Positions 21,601 through 28,379 are shown, counted from the first letter of the stretch. The stretch: 64,000 bases of DNA from Rhineura floridana (GCF_030035675.1 NC_084482.1:218573943-218637942), one strand, 5' to 3'. Program-made: numbers and translations. Notes: generated from the letters alone by a model not told the origin.

Positions 21601-23097
21601 AGGTGGGCAGTGAAAAAAGCGGATAAGAGAAAAATCAGCTCATTTGAAATGTGGTGTTGGAGGAGAGCTTTGCGCAAACCATGGACTGCGAAAAGTCACT
21701 GATTCATAGGTTGGCCATAAGTCGTAATTGACTTGAAGGCACATAACAACAACAAAGTTAAAGGACCAGAGCTAAGAGGGATTTTTGCAAGAGTTGCCCG
21801 GTTAGGAAGGAAGCCAGAGAAGAGGACAGGAGTAGGTAACTCTCATTGGCCCCAACCAGCATGGCCAAAGGTCAGGGACTAAGGGGGCTCTAGTCCAGTA
21901 ACATCTGGAGGTCTGCAGGCTCCTTATCCCTGAGAGAGGGCCTGACTATGGCAGGGACGGAAGGAGCTGTCAGTTTCAGTTTTCTCAGTTCCTCATTTTC
22001 CCAACCTTTAATTCAGTTCTCTACATTTCTGCAGCAGCTTGCAACGCCTTTTGGTTGTTTGCTTTTGTTTTTATCTTCATGGAAATTCTTCAGCATTTTA
22101 GTGTGAATTTCTCCTAACACACACATTGTTGTATGCAGTTTTGACTGGTTTACACATTTCTGAAAGCAATTTCTCCTAATACAATGCATGCCTGTATGCT
22201 CTTTTCACTAATCTGTTGTTGTTTTCATGCACACCTTTCCCCTTATATGTGCATTTTTACAACCATTCTTTGGTTGGAGAACTGCATTGTGAAATTCGGA
22301 TACGTGAAAATTCTGAAGGCTGGCTGTGTTTCAGTGCTCTTATTGTTTGGGAAAGTGTGCATTTGGTAGATTCAGCTTTAAATATGAGCTGAACCAAATT
22401 TCTTCCCCATTCCTAGTCTGTGGTAACTAGGAACAATGGGAGGGGAGGCAGAGAAGCATAACAGGCTATAAGATAACACTGAACAGACACTGAACATCCT
22501 TGTACTCTCCAAGATGTAAGAAGGATTGCATTAATTGAAATGCTTAGCTCATAGCAAAAATGTACTTGTATGTGAAGTGCTGAACATTAGCAAAGTGGCT
22601 AAGAACATAATGTAGACAGTGTAATGCTCATGCAATGCCTATGTAATGCTGATGTGTAACCTGGTTCATTAATGCTAAATTCTTTGTCCTGGAATGTATA
22701 AAAACCCAGTCAAGCAGTGCCGTGTGGCAGCTCTCCACCAACGTCATGGGAGACTGACTGTGCACATGTAACAAATAAAGGCCTAACTTTGCTGCAACCC
22801 TGTGTCTTCAATTTCACCAAGGACCTCTGGTCCAACAAATCCCAGCATCCCCCGTCACCTGCACATGATTACTTACTCCTCAATCCTGGTTAAGGGGGCC
22901 TGGGAAAAGATGTATGGAAGTTGTTCAATAAAATATTTTGGAGAGATGATCCCGCTAACAAGGAAGTCTCCATGCCGGTAATAATTCTGTGTATCATGTT
23001 GATCCCTGATTAGATTCAAGGGGCATTTTGCCTTCAGCTTCCCACAGACGCCATGGGGCACAAGCAGCAGAAACAGCAGAAGCAGCAGGGAGATCAT
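495..23097 (-). CDS. Vomeronasal type-2 receptor (family C GPCR), exons 1-5, 3' end off window
   Basis: A pheromone-type receptor of vomeronasal sensory neurons. V2Rs have a large extracellular Venus-flytrap ligand domain, a cysteine-rich linker (NCD3G) and seven membrane helices, and signal through G proteins. Five exons are seen on the minus strand: 23097-22877, 17288-17009, 10735-9929, 8408-8181 and 621-495. Each has AG/GT borders and the phases fit (221+280+807+228+127 nt, no in-frame stop). The protein begins with signal peptide [19 protein letters not shown]. Later come the V2R hallmarks '[14 protein letters not shown]', '[15 protein letters not shown]', '[13 protein letters not shown]' and '[20 protein letters not shown]'. 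The seven-transmembrane exon would lie left of position 1. An upstream ATG at 23139 is in frame but is absent from the paralogue, so I use the conserved 23097. The readable part looks intact; family is near certain, exact orthology is not. Confidence 0.9.
660..2663 (+). mobile_element. ORF1-only L1-type LINE (HAL1-like), copy 1, with 3' transduction
   Basis: A full-length-looking non-LTR element flanked by a 16-bp target-site duplication, ACAATGTAAGCAATGT, at 644-659 and 2664-2679. Order: a 5' UTR of about 820 bp, one ORF (1481-2155), about 400 bp of 3' UTR ending 'aataaaaattaattgaaaaa' near 2552, then about 100 bp of unrelated DNA with its own 'caataaag' signal and terminal A run (2653-2662). 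There is no trace of ORF2 (endonuclease or reverse transcriptase). The same structure, aligned through the 5' UTR, ORF1 and 3' UTR, recurs at 11236-13179, so the element moved in this short form. It probably uses the machinery of an L1 in trans, as mammalian HAL1 does (inference). It lies antisense in the V2R intron. Confidence 0.82.
1481..2155 (+). CDS. L1 ORF1p-like protein of HAL1-like element, copy 1
   Basis: A 224-residue open frame starting [13 protein letters not shown] chose the ATG at 1481 because it matches MAIKK of the second copy; an in-frame TTG upstream is unlikely to be used. Residues 1 to about 95 are charged and heptad-like (coiled coil: '[17 protein letters not shown]', '[15 protein letters not shown]'). 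The next part has an RRM-like stretch ('[15 protein letters not shown]'), and the end resembles the L1 ORF1p C-terminal domain ('[20 protein letters not shown]'). L1 ORF1p is an RNA-binding trimer that coats L1 RNA. The frame is intact, which suggests either recent activity or selection on ORF1. Confidence 0.75.
   Translation: MTIKKIMDVQEGTLFLDMFQKIMNEIKSIKQELRNNRQAWKIEFHEMRQELKEIQDSMRKENKDRSGKPKKDERETKGKVQTLEIGLNMDMKKDLDFLALTDPGDKYYSLEFSAVPEGIEEIGDKDIIGSKNFLDWKDLMEFEMEKVNRINPCFVSMEKSSRDVLVYHVEKRNRDAALQQYFSDMFGIHGKKISVMEEIPIRLLLYDYDSKIFGCVEMEDGRWT
2680..3189. other. V2R intron sequence, nothing recognised
   Basis: Intron of the minus-strand V2R gene between exons 5 and 4. A short stretch near 2697-2735 faintly resembles a CR1 3' end in reverse. 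I see no coding or RNA features. Confidence 0.4.
3190..3625 (+). repeat. Unnamed ~430-bp interspersed repeat (family A), copy 1
   Basis: An AT-rich repeat that recurs at 18875-19415 (reverse) and 21955-22415. Shared strings include 'cttcagcattttagtgtgaa', 'ttctcctaatacaatgcat' and 'catttctgcagca'. The interior has a loose internal period made of 'ttctcctaat', 'tacacattt' and 'gcatttttgta' units. The ends look weakly inverted, so a non-autonomous DNA transposon is possible. I do not recognise the family. Confidence 0.6.
3830..7225 (+). mobile_element. L2-clade LINE, degraded, split by a CR1
   Basis: L2-type reverse-transcriptase text lies on both sides of a nested CR1 (about 4256-5998). To the left is '[16 protein letters not shown]'; to the right '[20 protein letters not shown]' followed by '[20 protein letters not shown]'. 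The tail reads into 'ccctcggaccttgtggtgaa' and then a GTT microsatellite at 7198-7218. Many stops and shifts show it is old. It lies in intron 4 of the minus-strand V2R gene. Confidence 0.75.
4256..5998 (+). mobile_element. CR1 LINE, 5' truncated, nested in L2
   Basis: CR1 reverse transcriptase with '[20 protein letters not shown]' (around 5023-5085), the catalytic '[10 protein letters not shown]' (5119-5148) and the C-terminal '[20 protein letters not shown]'. The main open stretch is 4738-5811. In-frame stops at 4444 and 4621 and a shift near the end (after 'LKLQEA') break it. The 3' end is the CR1 signature 'ctattctatgattctatg' at 5978-5998. It inserted into an older L2. Confidence 0.9.
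7226..7659. other. Intron sequence, nothing recognised
   Basis: V2R intron 4. Open frames on both strands overlap here without similarity to anything I know; they look like chance. Confidence 0.35.
7660..7910 (+). repeat. LINE 3' end (L2/CR1 clade)
   Basis: Ends with 'gtgagctgctttgggcacaa' and 'aaaggcggcatacaactaaa', a form common to 3' tails of L2/CR1-clade elements in reptiles. The rest of the copy is missing or too decayed to place. Confidence 0.5.
8181..8408 (-). CDS. V2R exon 4
   Basis: 228 nt (76 codons, phase 0 at both ends) between 'aattcag' and 'gtaggggatg'. It encodes the distal lobe of the ligand domain: [17 protein letters not shown], then '[20 protein letters not shown]', ending '[13 protein letters not shown]'. 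It matches the + strand exon at 39773-40000 along its full length. Confidence 0.9.
8409..9928. other. V2R intron 3 with old LINE pieces
   Basis: About 8560-8640 resembles an L2 3' tail in reverse ('tatagcctgcctttcatata'). The part around 9290-9440 is homologous to the same intron of the plus-strand copy near 37870-38010 ('catctgaaaggagagggagc', 'ggttccagattgtatagaa'). That shows the paralogy extends into introns. No other feature recognised. Confidence 0.5.
9929..10735 (-). CDS. V2R exon 3 (Venus-flytrap domain)
   Basis: 807 nt (269 codons) between 'cctcactag' and GTATTT. It opens [20 protein letters not shown] and goes on [20 protein letters not shown]. Further on are '[20 protein letters not shown]', '[20 protein letters not shown]' and, near the end, '[20 protein letters not shown]'. 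It is the largest extracellular exon and holds most of the ligand pocket. No stop or shift. Confidence 0.92.
10736..11218. other. V2R intron 2 with an L2-like tail
   Basis: 10741-10900 is homologous to the plus copy just before its exon 3 ('cctttgttagatat', 'acactagtctct'). 10905-10978 is a short LINE tail ('cgccctgagctcctactggg') ending in AAAT repeats. Confidence 0.55.
11236..13179 (-). mobile_element. ORF1-only L1-type LINE (HAL1-like), copy 2, full length
   Basis: Flanked by a perfect 17-bp target-site duplication, CTAAACCTTCCTTTCTA, at 11219-11235 and 13180-13196. On the minus strand: a 5' UTR of about 780 bp from 13179, ORF1 (12403-11780), about 540 bp of 3' UTR with AATAAA and a terminal A run (T run at 11236-11244). 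It aligns in order with copy 1 through the 5' UTR (for example 'acgaatctgct', 'agagataagg'), ORF1 and 3' UTR, and also lacks ORF2. This is the cleanest copy and defines the ends of the family. It sits in sense orientation in V2R intron 2. Confidence 0.85.
11780..12403 (-). CDS. L1 ORF1p-like protein of HAL1-like element, copy 2
   Basis: A 207-residue open frame starting [20 protein letters not shown]. The N-terminal third is coiled-coil-like and charged ('[18 protein letters not shown]'), then comes an RRM-like part ('[20 protein letters not shown]') and an ORF1p C-terminal-like part ('[20 protein letters not shown]', '[13 protein letters not shown]'). It differs from copy 1 at many residues yet both are open. 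The two probably belong to different subfamilies. An in-frame ATG at 12433 is less likely to be the start because copy 1 shares only the MxIKK start. Confidence 0.75.
   Translation of the reverse strand: MAIKKVAENLEVIMFQKIMDEIEITKQTLRQGSKELKIELSKMTQELKEIGDPVREENEIRDEKRKNKGKIQALEIGTNVELEKDLEFMDFRNKIYCLEFNVISEEINEDIRDKVINGLDNLLDWNDVMELDIEKIYGINCSHVTMEKLLRDEPVHFVKKKNTDMTLQQYFSNLFRMDGKKIFGIEEIPIRLLLYDYGYNSKIIMEY
13440..13690 (+). repeat. CR1 LINE 3' end
   Basis: A CR1 3' UTR of the subfamily with 'gtgggcttcccataggcatc' and 'ggtctgatccagcagagttc'. It matches the tails seen at 25725-26035 and 63340-63540. It lies in V2R intron 2. Confidence 0.65.
13795..13960 (-). repeat. L2-clade 3' tail (reverse)
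   Basis: 'tttgtatactgctattttgt' followed by 'caaagcagtttacacg' and an A-rich run is the reverse of the usual L2-type tail. Confidence 0.45.
14400..14890 (+). repeat. L2 LINE 3' end
   Basis: 'gccttacacggcttgggacc', 'tctttctgacgaggtgcac' and the tail 'ccagagagcatcggctatgg' followed by an ATA repeat. The same family recurs at 16496-16800. It lies in V2R intron 2. Confidence 0.65.
15417..15530. repeat. Fold-back MITE, degraded
   Basis: The arms 'cctccagctgttttggacca' and 'tagtccaaaacatctggagg' form an imperfect inverted repeat around a short centre. It has the design of the better-preserved copy at 29815-29935. Confidence 0.55.
15795..15895 (-). repeat. Sauria-type SINE 3' part (reverse)
   Basis: Reads in reverse as the shared SINE 3' half: 'accatgaaaaccctactcat' then the stretch before 'gacttgaagacagtcc'. 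The tRNA-like head is missing. Confidence 0.65.
15896..16495. other. Intron sequence, weak LINE remnants
   Basis: 15900-15990 looks like a decayed L2 tail in reverse. Nothing else recognised. Confidence 0.35.
16496..16800 (+). repeat. L2 LINE 3' end
   Basis: 'tggcaacaagggagagggcc', 'gatctttctgatgaggtgtg' and the tail 'ccagagagcttcggctatgg', ending in an AAAT repeat at 16775-16800. Confidence 0.7.
17009..17288 (-). CDS. V2R exon 2
   Basis: 280 nt between 'ccacgcag' and 'gtatgaattg'. The first base completes the codon from exon 1 and the exon ends in phase 0. It encodes '[20 protein letters not shown]', '[20 protein letters not shown]' and '[20 protein letters not shown]', the first lobe of the ligand domain. 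The plus-strand paralogue has no such exon. Confidence 0.88.
17303..17320. repeat. (AC)n microsatellite
   Basis: A short AC run 15 bp upstream of V2R exon 2. On the gene strand it is a GT run before the acceptor. Confidence 0.9.
17395..18345 (+). repeat. L2 LINE 3' half
   Basis: Contains 'gggtgctcctggatccatct', 'ctccaggctggattactgta', 'tacgcagcttgggaccagga' and the tail 'ccaccctggactccttccgg' before AAAT repeats. It encodes decayed L2 C-terminal sequence with many stops. It lies in V2R intron 1. Confidence 0.7.
18346..18560 (+). repeat. LINE-like 3' tail, family unsure
   Basis: Ends 'ctggtcattgaccgtaacaa' then 'taaagataaataaaa', a LINE-style 3' end I cannot assign. Confidence 0.35.
18875..19415 (-). 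repeat. Family A repeat, copy 2, interrupted by an L2 tail
   Basis: The reverse complement matches copies 1 and 3 ('gaaatttgattcagtttaca' at one end, 'gacagatttttccattcc' at the other). An L2 tail in reverse (19130-19230, 'cccacctccttcagaaggag') is nested in it. Confidence 0.55.
19550..19925 (-). mobile_element. BovB (RTE) LINE 3' fragment
   Basis: On the minus strand it encodes the BovB C-terminus: '[20 protein letters not shown]', '[20 protein letters not shown]'. It is followed by the tail seen in reverse as 'ttatggtgaccctatgaatc'. This is the LINE family thought to drive the Sauria-type SINEs of this window. 5' truncated and non-functional. Confidence 0.8.
19926..20640. other. Intron sequence, nothing recognised
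   Basis: V2R intron 1. The open frames on the plus strand here have no family features. Confidence 0.35.
20645..20745 (-). repeat. BovB tail fragment (reverse)
   Basis: 'gttatgtgccttcaagtcga' and 'acttatggtgaccctatgaa' are the BovB 3' end in reverse. Confidence 0.7.
21340..21755 (+). mobile_element. BovB (RTE) LINE 3' fragment
   Basis: Encodes BovB text ('[20 protein letters not shown]' and '[19 protein letters not shown]') followed by the typical tail 'ggccataagtcgtaattgac' and 'aacaacaacaaa'. 5' truncated. Confidence 0.8.
21955..22415 (+). repeat. Family A repeat, copy 3
   Basis: The most complete copy, from 'cagggacggaaggagctgtc' to 'aaatttcttccccattccta'. The two ends are weakly inverted ('tagggaatgggaagaa'-like), which suggests short terminal inverted repeats. 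Confidence 0.6.
22419..22837 (+). mobile_element. Probable solo LTR (endogenous retrovirus fossil)
   Basis: About 420 bp running from TG to CA, with a TATA-like 'gaatgtataaaaaccc' and a polyadenylation signal 'aacaaataaagg' in the order expected of an LTR. No internal retroviral sequence is attached. I see no clear target duplication. It lies in intron 1, about 40 bp past the donor of V2R exon 1 and antisense to the gene. An old fossil; family not certain (ERV1-like by layout). Confidence 0.5.
22877..23097 (-). CDS. V2R exon 1 (signal peptide)
   Basis: 221 nt from ATG at 23097 to a GTAAGT donor, ending in phase 2. It encodes signal peptide [19 protein letters not shown] followed by '[20 protein letters not shown]' and '[20 protein letters not shown]'. 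The plus copy at 33277-33500 is its clear paralogue. Confidence 0.9.
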
Positions 23098-23586
23098 TCT
23101 GGTTCTTCCTGCTAGTACTAAACCTCTCTTGTGCCACAAGAAGCCAGAAAGACTTAACCAGTAGAAGCCAAAAAGACTTGCAAGACAGAAGCTGCAGTGG
23201 CTTAACAGATGGTGTCTAGTGATGGCTTCCGACCCAAAGAGGAATCCCCTTAAACTTCAAGCCAGCAAATCCCACTGACCTCCCTACATTCTACTCTAAT
23301 GTTTGGCAGAAGCTATCTCTGGCAAAATAGATATTCTGTGCACCAATCTTTTCAGGCACAGTGTGCACTACATTCTCTCATGCTGCCCTTGACGCTGTTT
23401 AGGTTAAACGTCTCAAAGTCAATCTCCAGAAATATCCCTTGTGCTTTGACAAAGATAAATCACTATGATTTTGGATAATTGTAAGGAGAAGAAAGTTCAT
23501 CTCTGCCACAGAGTCTCAGAGTCTTGGAGTCTCCGTGTGGCTCAAAGGGCAGGTGCAAGCTAGAGAAAAACATGTTTGCAAGATAT
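23098..23586 (-). promoter_or_regulatory. Conserved 5' flank of V2R (shared with paralogue)
   Basis: The reverse complement matches the plus-strand flank 32799-33276 in many blocks: 'cttgcaaacatg', 'gatatttctggagattg', 'gccagagatagcttg'-like, 'gacaccatctgt' and 'agaagaaccagaatgatctc'. It must contain the 5' UTR and probably the promoter of an olfactory-type receptor gene. I cannot place a TATA box or start site with confidence. Confidence 0.6.
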
Positions 23587-23722
23587 AACACATGCGGCTC
23601 CAAAGTGTGACATGTTTCAATTGCTGGGGGTGGGGGGAAGATGACTTTGGTCTGAACTTTAGTGACAAGAACGCAAGAACCCTGCAGCTAGATCAGGCCA
23701 AAGTCCCATCTAAGTCCAGTAG

Positions 23723-23902
23723 GGTTGCCAGGTTCAGGGCCTGAGACTGATCCTGTATTTTTAGAAGAAGAGAAAGTCAACCAAGTGCAGGTGTTCTTGA
23801 AACTCTGTAATGGGAAAAACCACAAGGTGGAATTCTCCCTTCCCCCTGCACTACTTTTAAAGATACAGAAGACCTCTTGGAGGCCAGGCCTGGCAACCCT
23901 TT
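23723..23902 (+). repeat. Short inverted-repeat element (family B), copy 1
   Basis: About 180 bp with ends 'agggttgccaggttc' and 'ggcctggcaaccct', which are inverted repeats. A second copy lies at 26819-26999 and an end fragment at about 23935-23955. It looks like a non-autonomous DNA transposon (MITE); no transposase inside. Confidence 0.6.
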
Positions 23903-24084
23903 CTCTTCTCCTAAAGATACAGGATCAGGATCAGGCTCTGAACCTGGCAACCCTGAAGTCTAGCATCCTGTTTTCCCCTGTGGCTAAACAGACACCTCTG
24001 GAAAGCTCAGAAACCAGGCATGAGGGCAATAGCTCTCTCCTGCTGTTGTTCCCTGCAAGTAGTATTCAGGGATGTGCTACCTCT

Positions 24085-24400
24085 GGCCTTGGGATTCTCT
24101 TTTAAAACAATCTAAGTTGGTGGCAATACCCACATCTTGTGGGAACGAGTTCCACAGTTTGATGATGCACTCTGTGAAGAAATGTTTCCTTTTCTCCATC
24201 CAGAATCTCCCAACATTCAGGTTCACTAGATGACCTCTTTGGGATCTACTATTATGGCAAAAAGTCTCTCTGTCCACTTTCTCCACATAACCTTATTGCC
24301 TCTTTGTCATGTCTCACATACTGGCAATTTTTCTAAACTGAACACTGTCAAACAGTTTGGTTGCCATTTTCTGCACTTGTCTGGGATGGGATGTGTCCCT
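24085..24400 (-). repeat. CR1 LINE fragment (reverse)
   Basis: The minus strand encodes the CR1 C-terminal motif 'WNSFPQDVGIATNLDCFKR' and upstream 'HSG'-like text. It is homologous to 56160-56400 of the nearly intact CR1. Confidence 0.7.
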
Positions 24401-24789
24401 TGATGCTACCACAAGAATTAGAAATGATGCATAAGTTGTTTTACAGTTTCATCCCTTGATGTCCAAAACTCATTTGACTCTTTCCTTGTATTCACATGAA
24501 AATTGGCTTTTCATTGGTAGCAACTTGGGCTCTTATTGTTTGATTTTGGAAGGACTTGAAAGCTGTTGTGCAATGAAGTATGGCAGTTAGCTTTAATAGG
24601 AAAAGTTATGCAGAAGTTAAAACTTGTAAAAGGGCAAAAATATAAGGATACATTCGCCCCAGTACTGGAGTTTTATTTCACATACAAATGAACCTAATAT
24701 TATTAATAAGGTTCCCAAGGCTTTTCAGTCCTTATGGATCTAATAAAGGTGACTAATTTCTCTCTGTTTGGTAATTGTTTTGTAATAAA

Positions 24790-25165
24790 GATGCAGCTTT
24801 TGTTGTTATATGCCTTCAAGTCATTTTCGACTTTTGGCAACCCTATGAATCAGTGACCTCCAATAGCATCTGTCATGAACCACCCTGTTCAGATCTTGTA
24901 AGTTCAGGTCTGTGGCTTCCTTTATGGAATCAATCCATCTCTTGTTTGGTCTTCCTCTTTTCTACTCCCTGCTGTTTTTCCCAGCACTATAGTCTTTTCT
25001 AGTGAATCATGTCTTCTCATTATGTGTCCAAAGTATGATAACCTGTTTCATCATTTTAGCTTCTAGTGATAGTTCTGGTTTAATTTGTTCTAACACCCAA
25101 TTATTTGTCTTTTTCGCAGTCCATGGTATGCACAAAGCTCTCCTCCAACGCCACACAGCACAGAA
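24790..25165 (-). repeat. BovB LINE 3' fragment (reverse)
   Basis: Very similar to 19550-19925 ('gaatcaatccatctcttgtt', 'gtcttctcat', 'ccatggtatgcacaaagctc'). 5' truncated. Confidence 0.75.
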
Positions 25166-26035
25166 TTAAACTATGGAATTCACTCCAAAACAGAAGTAGT
25201 AACGGGCAACAACTTAGATACCTTTACAAGAGGATTGGCCAAATTCAGGGAGAATAAGGCTATCGATGGCTATTAACTATGGTGGCTTTCTGCTCCCTCC
25301 GGTGTCGGAGTTAGTATATTCCTTTGAATACCAGCTGAATACCATTGTGGCATCTGGTTGGCCAGTGGGAGCACAGAACACTGAACAAAAGCCCACAGAA
25401 CCATAGTATCATAGAATAGTAGAGTTGGAAGGGGCCTATAAGGCCATCAAGTCCAATCCCCTGCTCAATGCAGGAATCCAAATCAAAGCATTCCCGACAG
25501 ATGGCTGTCCAGCTGCCTCTTGAAGGCCTCCAGTGTCGGAGAGCCCACTGCCTCCCTAGGTAATTGATTCCATTGTCATCTGGGTCTAACAAGTTAGGAA
25601 GTTTCTCCTGATGTCCAGTTGAAATCTGGCTTCCTGCAACTTGAGCCCATTATTCTGAGTCCTGCACTCTGGGACGACCGAGATGAGATCCCGGCCCTCA
25701 TAAAATAGTAAAATGCATAAGTGCATAGTTAAAGTATGGAATTCACCCCAGAGAAGAAGTAATAATGTCTACCAACTTAGATGGCTTTTAAAAGGGATTT
25801 GGCAAATTCATGGAGGATAAGGCTATCAAAGGCTATTAGCCATGATGACTATGCTGTACTTCCGTGGTTGTAGACAGTCTGCCTCTGTATGCCAGGTGCT
25901 GGGAATCACAAATGGAAAGAGTGCTGTTGCATTCAGATCCTGCTTCTGCGCTTCCCGTGGGCATCTGGTTGGCTACTGTGAGAGCAAAACATTGGACTAG
26001 ATGGACTGATCCAGCAAGGACACTCTTATGTCCAG
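25166..26035. repeat. CR1 3' ends, nested in both orientations
   Basis: 25166-25395 is a CR1 3' end on the plus strand ('ggctatcgatggctattaac', 'gtggcatctggttggccagt'). 25399-25700 is another CR1 subfamily in reverse ('agaatagtagagttggaagg'). 25725-26035 is again the first subfamily on plus ('ctatcaaaggctattagcca', 'actagatggactgatccagc'). They look like successive insertions. Confidence 0.7.
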
Positions 26036-26036
26036 A

Positions 26037-26141
26037 GCTTGGAAAAGTTACTTTTTTCAACTACAGCTCCCATCAGCCCAATCCAGTGGCCATGCTGGCT
26101 GGGGCTGATGGGAGTTGTAGTTTTAAAAAGTAACTTTTCCA
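26037..26141. repeat. Fold-back MITE (family C)
   Basis: The arms 'ttggaaaagttacttttttc' and 'aaaaagtaacttttccaa' continue as 'aactacagctcccatcagcc' against 'ggctgatgggagttgtagtt'. Almost the whole 105 bp is an inverted repeat around 'gtggccatgctggc'. Confidence 0.8.
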
Positions 26142-26269
26142 ACCTCTGCTTATGTCCTTATGAAAACCAGTCGCTGGGAACTGCACGTGGGGAGAGTGCT
26201 GTTCTGCTTAGGTCCTGCTTGTGAGCTTCCCTTATAGGTATCTATATTGGGAGATGCTCCTTCTGCAGA

Positions 26270-26620
26270 AGGAAATCTGGGCTCCTGCTGGGAGGAAGGG
26301 CGGGATATACATCAAATAACAAACAAACAAACAAACAAACAAACAAACAAACAAACAAACAAACAAACAAACAAACATATTACTTATTATTTGATTTATA
26401 CCCCACCCTTCCTCCCAGCAAGAGCCCAGGGCGGCAAACAGAAATGGTAAAAACACTTTAAAACATCACAAAAAGACCTTAAAATACATTAAAACAAAAC
26501 AAAAACATTTTTTAAAAAGCTTTAAAAACATCTTTTTTTAAAAAAAAAGTTAAAACATATTAAAGAAAACATATTAAAAGCAATTCTAACACAGACGCAG
26601 ACTGTGTTATTTATAAATAA
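26270..26620. repeat. Two L2 tails facing each other around a (CAAA)n run
   Basis: 26270-26325 is an L2 tail on plus ('gggctcctgctgggaggaag'). 26324-26377 is a CAAA microsatellite of about 13 units. 26385-26620 is an L2 tail in reverse ('ccacccttcctcccagcaag'). The result is a tail-to-tail inverted pair. Confidence 0.75.
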
Positions 26621-26818
26621 ATAAATGAAACCACCAACGTAGACACCAGGCATTGCAAGGACAGGTGTTCCTGCTGAACAAGAAGTAGCAGGTCACTAAG
26701 GTGAGGTTACCATTAATATGAAATCTTTCCTTCAGGATTCATGGCCTGCTTCTTCCATCTGAGTAATCTGGCAACAGATATACAAACTCCTGGCCTAAAA
26801 ATAATAAGGTCTGTGAAT

Positions 26819-26999
26819 TAGGGTTGCCAGGTTCCTGGCCTGAGACTGATCCTGTATCTTTAGGAGAAGAGAAAATCAGCCAAGTGCAGGTGTTCTTGCA
26901 ACCTGTAATGAGAAAAACCACAAGGTGGAATTCTCCATTTCCCCTGCACAACTTTGAAAGATACAGAAGACCTCTTGGAGGCCGGGCCTGGCAACTAAA
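26819..26999 (+). repeat. Short inverted-repeat element (family B), copy 2
   Basis: Same element as 23723-23902: 'agggttgccaggttcctggc' at the start, 'ggaggccgggcctggcaact' at the end. The right end abuts a LINE tail. Confidence 0.6.
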
Positions 27000-27002
27000 T
27001 AA

Positions 27003-28230
27003 AAATAAGTTTCTTTTTATTGAAAAAAATATCTCAAATTTAACAATGAAAGAAAAAGAAAGAAAAAATGAAATAAAATGAAATACAGTAAATAAAATAT
27101 CAAAGGTATAAAAAGGAAAAAAGAAATAATATATGAATATTAATAGAACCATTGTGGTGTAGTGGTTAAGGTGTTGGACTACGACCTGAGAGACCAGGGT
27201 TCAAATCCCCACACAACCATGAAGCTGACTGGGTGACCAAGGGCCAGTCACTGCCTCTCAGCCTCAGAGGGAGGCAATGGTAAACCCCCTGTGAATACCG
27301 CTTACCATGAAAACATTATTCATAGGGTCTCCATAAGTTGAAATCGACTTGAAGGCAGTCCATTTCATTTTTCATTAATAGTCAGTGTGCTTTAAAAAAA
27401 AGGTACCAGTATTCATACACTGATAAGTATACCTTGGGTGTCAAAACAAAATAGATGCCATTGGTAACAAAAAAAGAGGTGCCGGTACTCAGTACCAGTG
27501 AGCACCATTAAAAAAAAGTCCTGCTATTAGTAGTAACAGTGAACCACCATTAGTTCATATTACAGATTCAGTACCCTTCAGTACATATGGCTTGAGTGAA
27601 GCATAAACATTAAGTGAAGCCCTCCAGATGTCCAAATAGGTATCCACTCAGAATTGGTGTCTATATGTAATATGTCCAAATGTAGCCAGGGCAGTGAGGT
27701 TTTTGTGATGGTCCATGTGTTATGTATTGGTATATCTTGTAAACAAGTTACTGTACCTGCTCAAGGCAAAATGATAGCAGGGGGAGCAACAGTACTCAGT
27801 CCATTGTGTAACAGATGGTGGGTATCTATTCTTCCAGGCTTGAAGTCTGTTAGCAACTATCAGAGCTCGCAAAGTCCACTGTTGTTGTCCTGTTAACCCC
27901 CATACTACAGGAATATAATTTAAAAGTGCATGAATATCTTCAGATATCAAAGAATTTACCAATAAAAAATTAATATGGATAACAACTTCATATCAGAAAG
28001 AATATATCACTGGACAAGCCTACATCATATGTCTCCTTGGATCACTTCTTGGATTAGTAACCGTAATCCATGAATTTAGTGAACTTTTCACAAGTTTGGG
28101 TGGAGGTTTTAGGAGGATGCAATTTATGGTTAAGTAAACGACATGCTTTATCGGTGTCTGATCAACTGTTTTCCTTTGCCATACTAGTATTGTTTCCCAT
28201 TTATAAAAGGGGCTCTTACATTTCATTCAC
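27003..28230 (-). repeat. L1-type LINE 3' fragment, interrupted by a SINE
   Basis: The minus strand shows decayed text resembling the end of an L1 ORF2 ('WTLRALIVANRLQAWKNRYP', 'PSVTQWTE'), and the 3' end carries a T-rich run that reads as AATAAA on the minus strand. A Sauria-type SINE (27148-27375) splits it. The assignment rests on weak motif similarity. Confidence 0.45.
27148..27375 (+). repeat. Sauria-type tRNA-derived SINE
   Basis: tRNA-like head with A box 'tggtgtagtggttaag' and B box 'gggttcaaatcc', the body 'gccagtcactgcctctcagc', and a 3' end with 'ttcatagggtctccataag' and 'gacttgaaggcagtcc'. The 3' end resembles the BovB tail, which fits mobilisation by BovB. Confidence 0.85.
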
Positions 28231-28379
28231 GCACTCTTTATATTATTTTATTTCAGTTATTCCTGAGTTTATTTCATCATTTCTCTGCTTTGGTTTGACT
28301 AAAGCTTTCCCATTTATTTTATGTTTGGTTTGACTCTGGTCCCTTTCTGATTACCATCACCACTAGCCCACTGGAGCAA

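Noticed and set aside
26324-26377. Regular CAAA repeats that might suggest a CRISPR-like array
   Set aside because: Unit of four bases with no spacers; it is a microsatellite grown from LINE tails.
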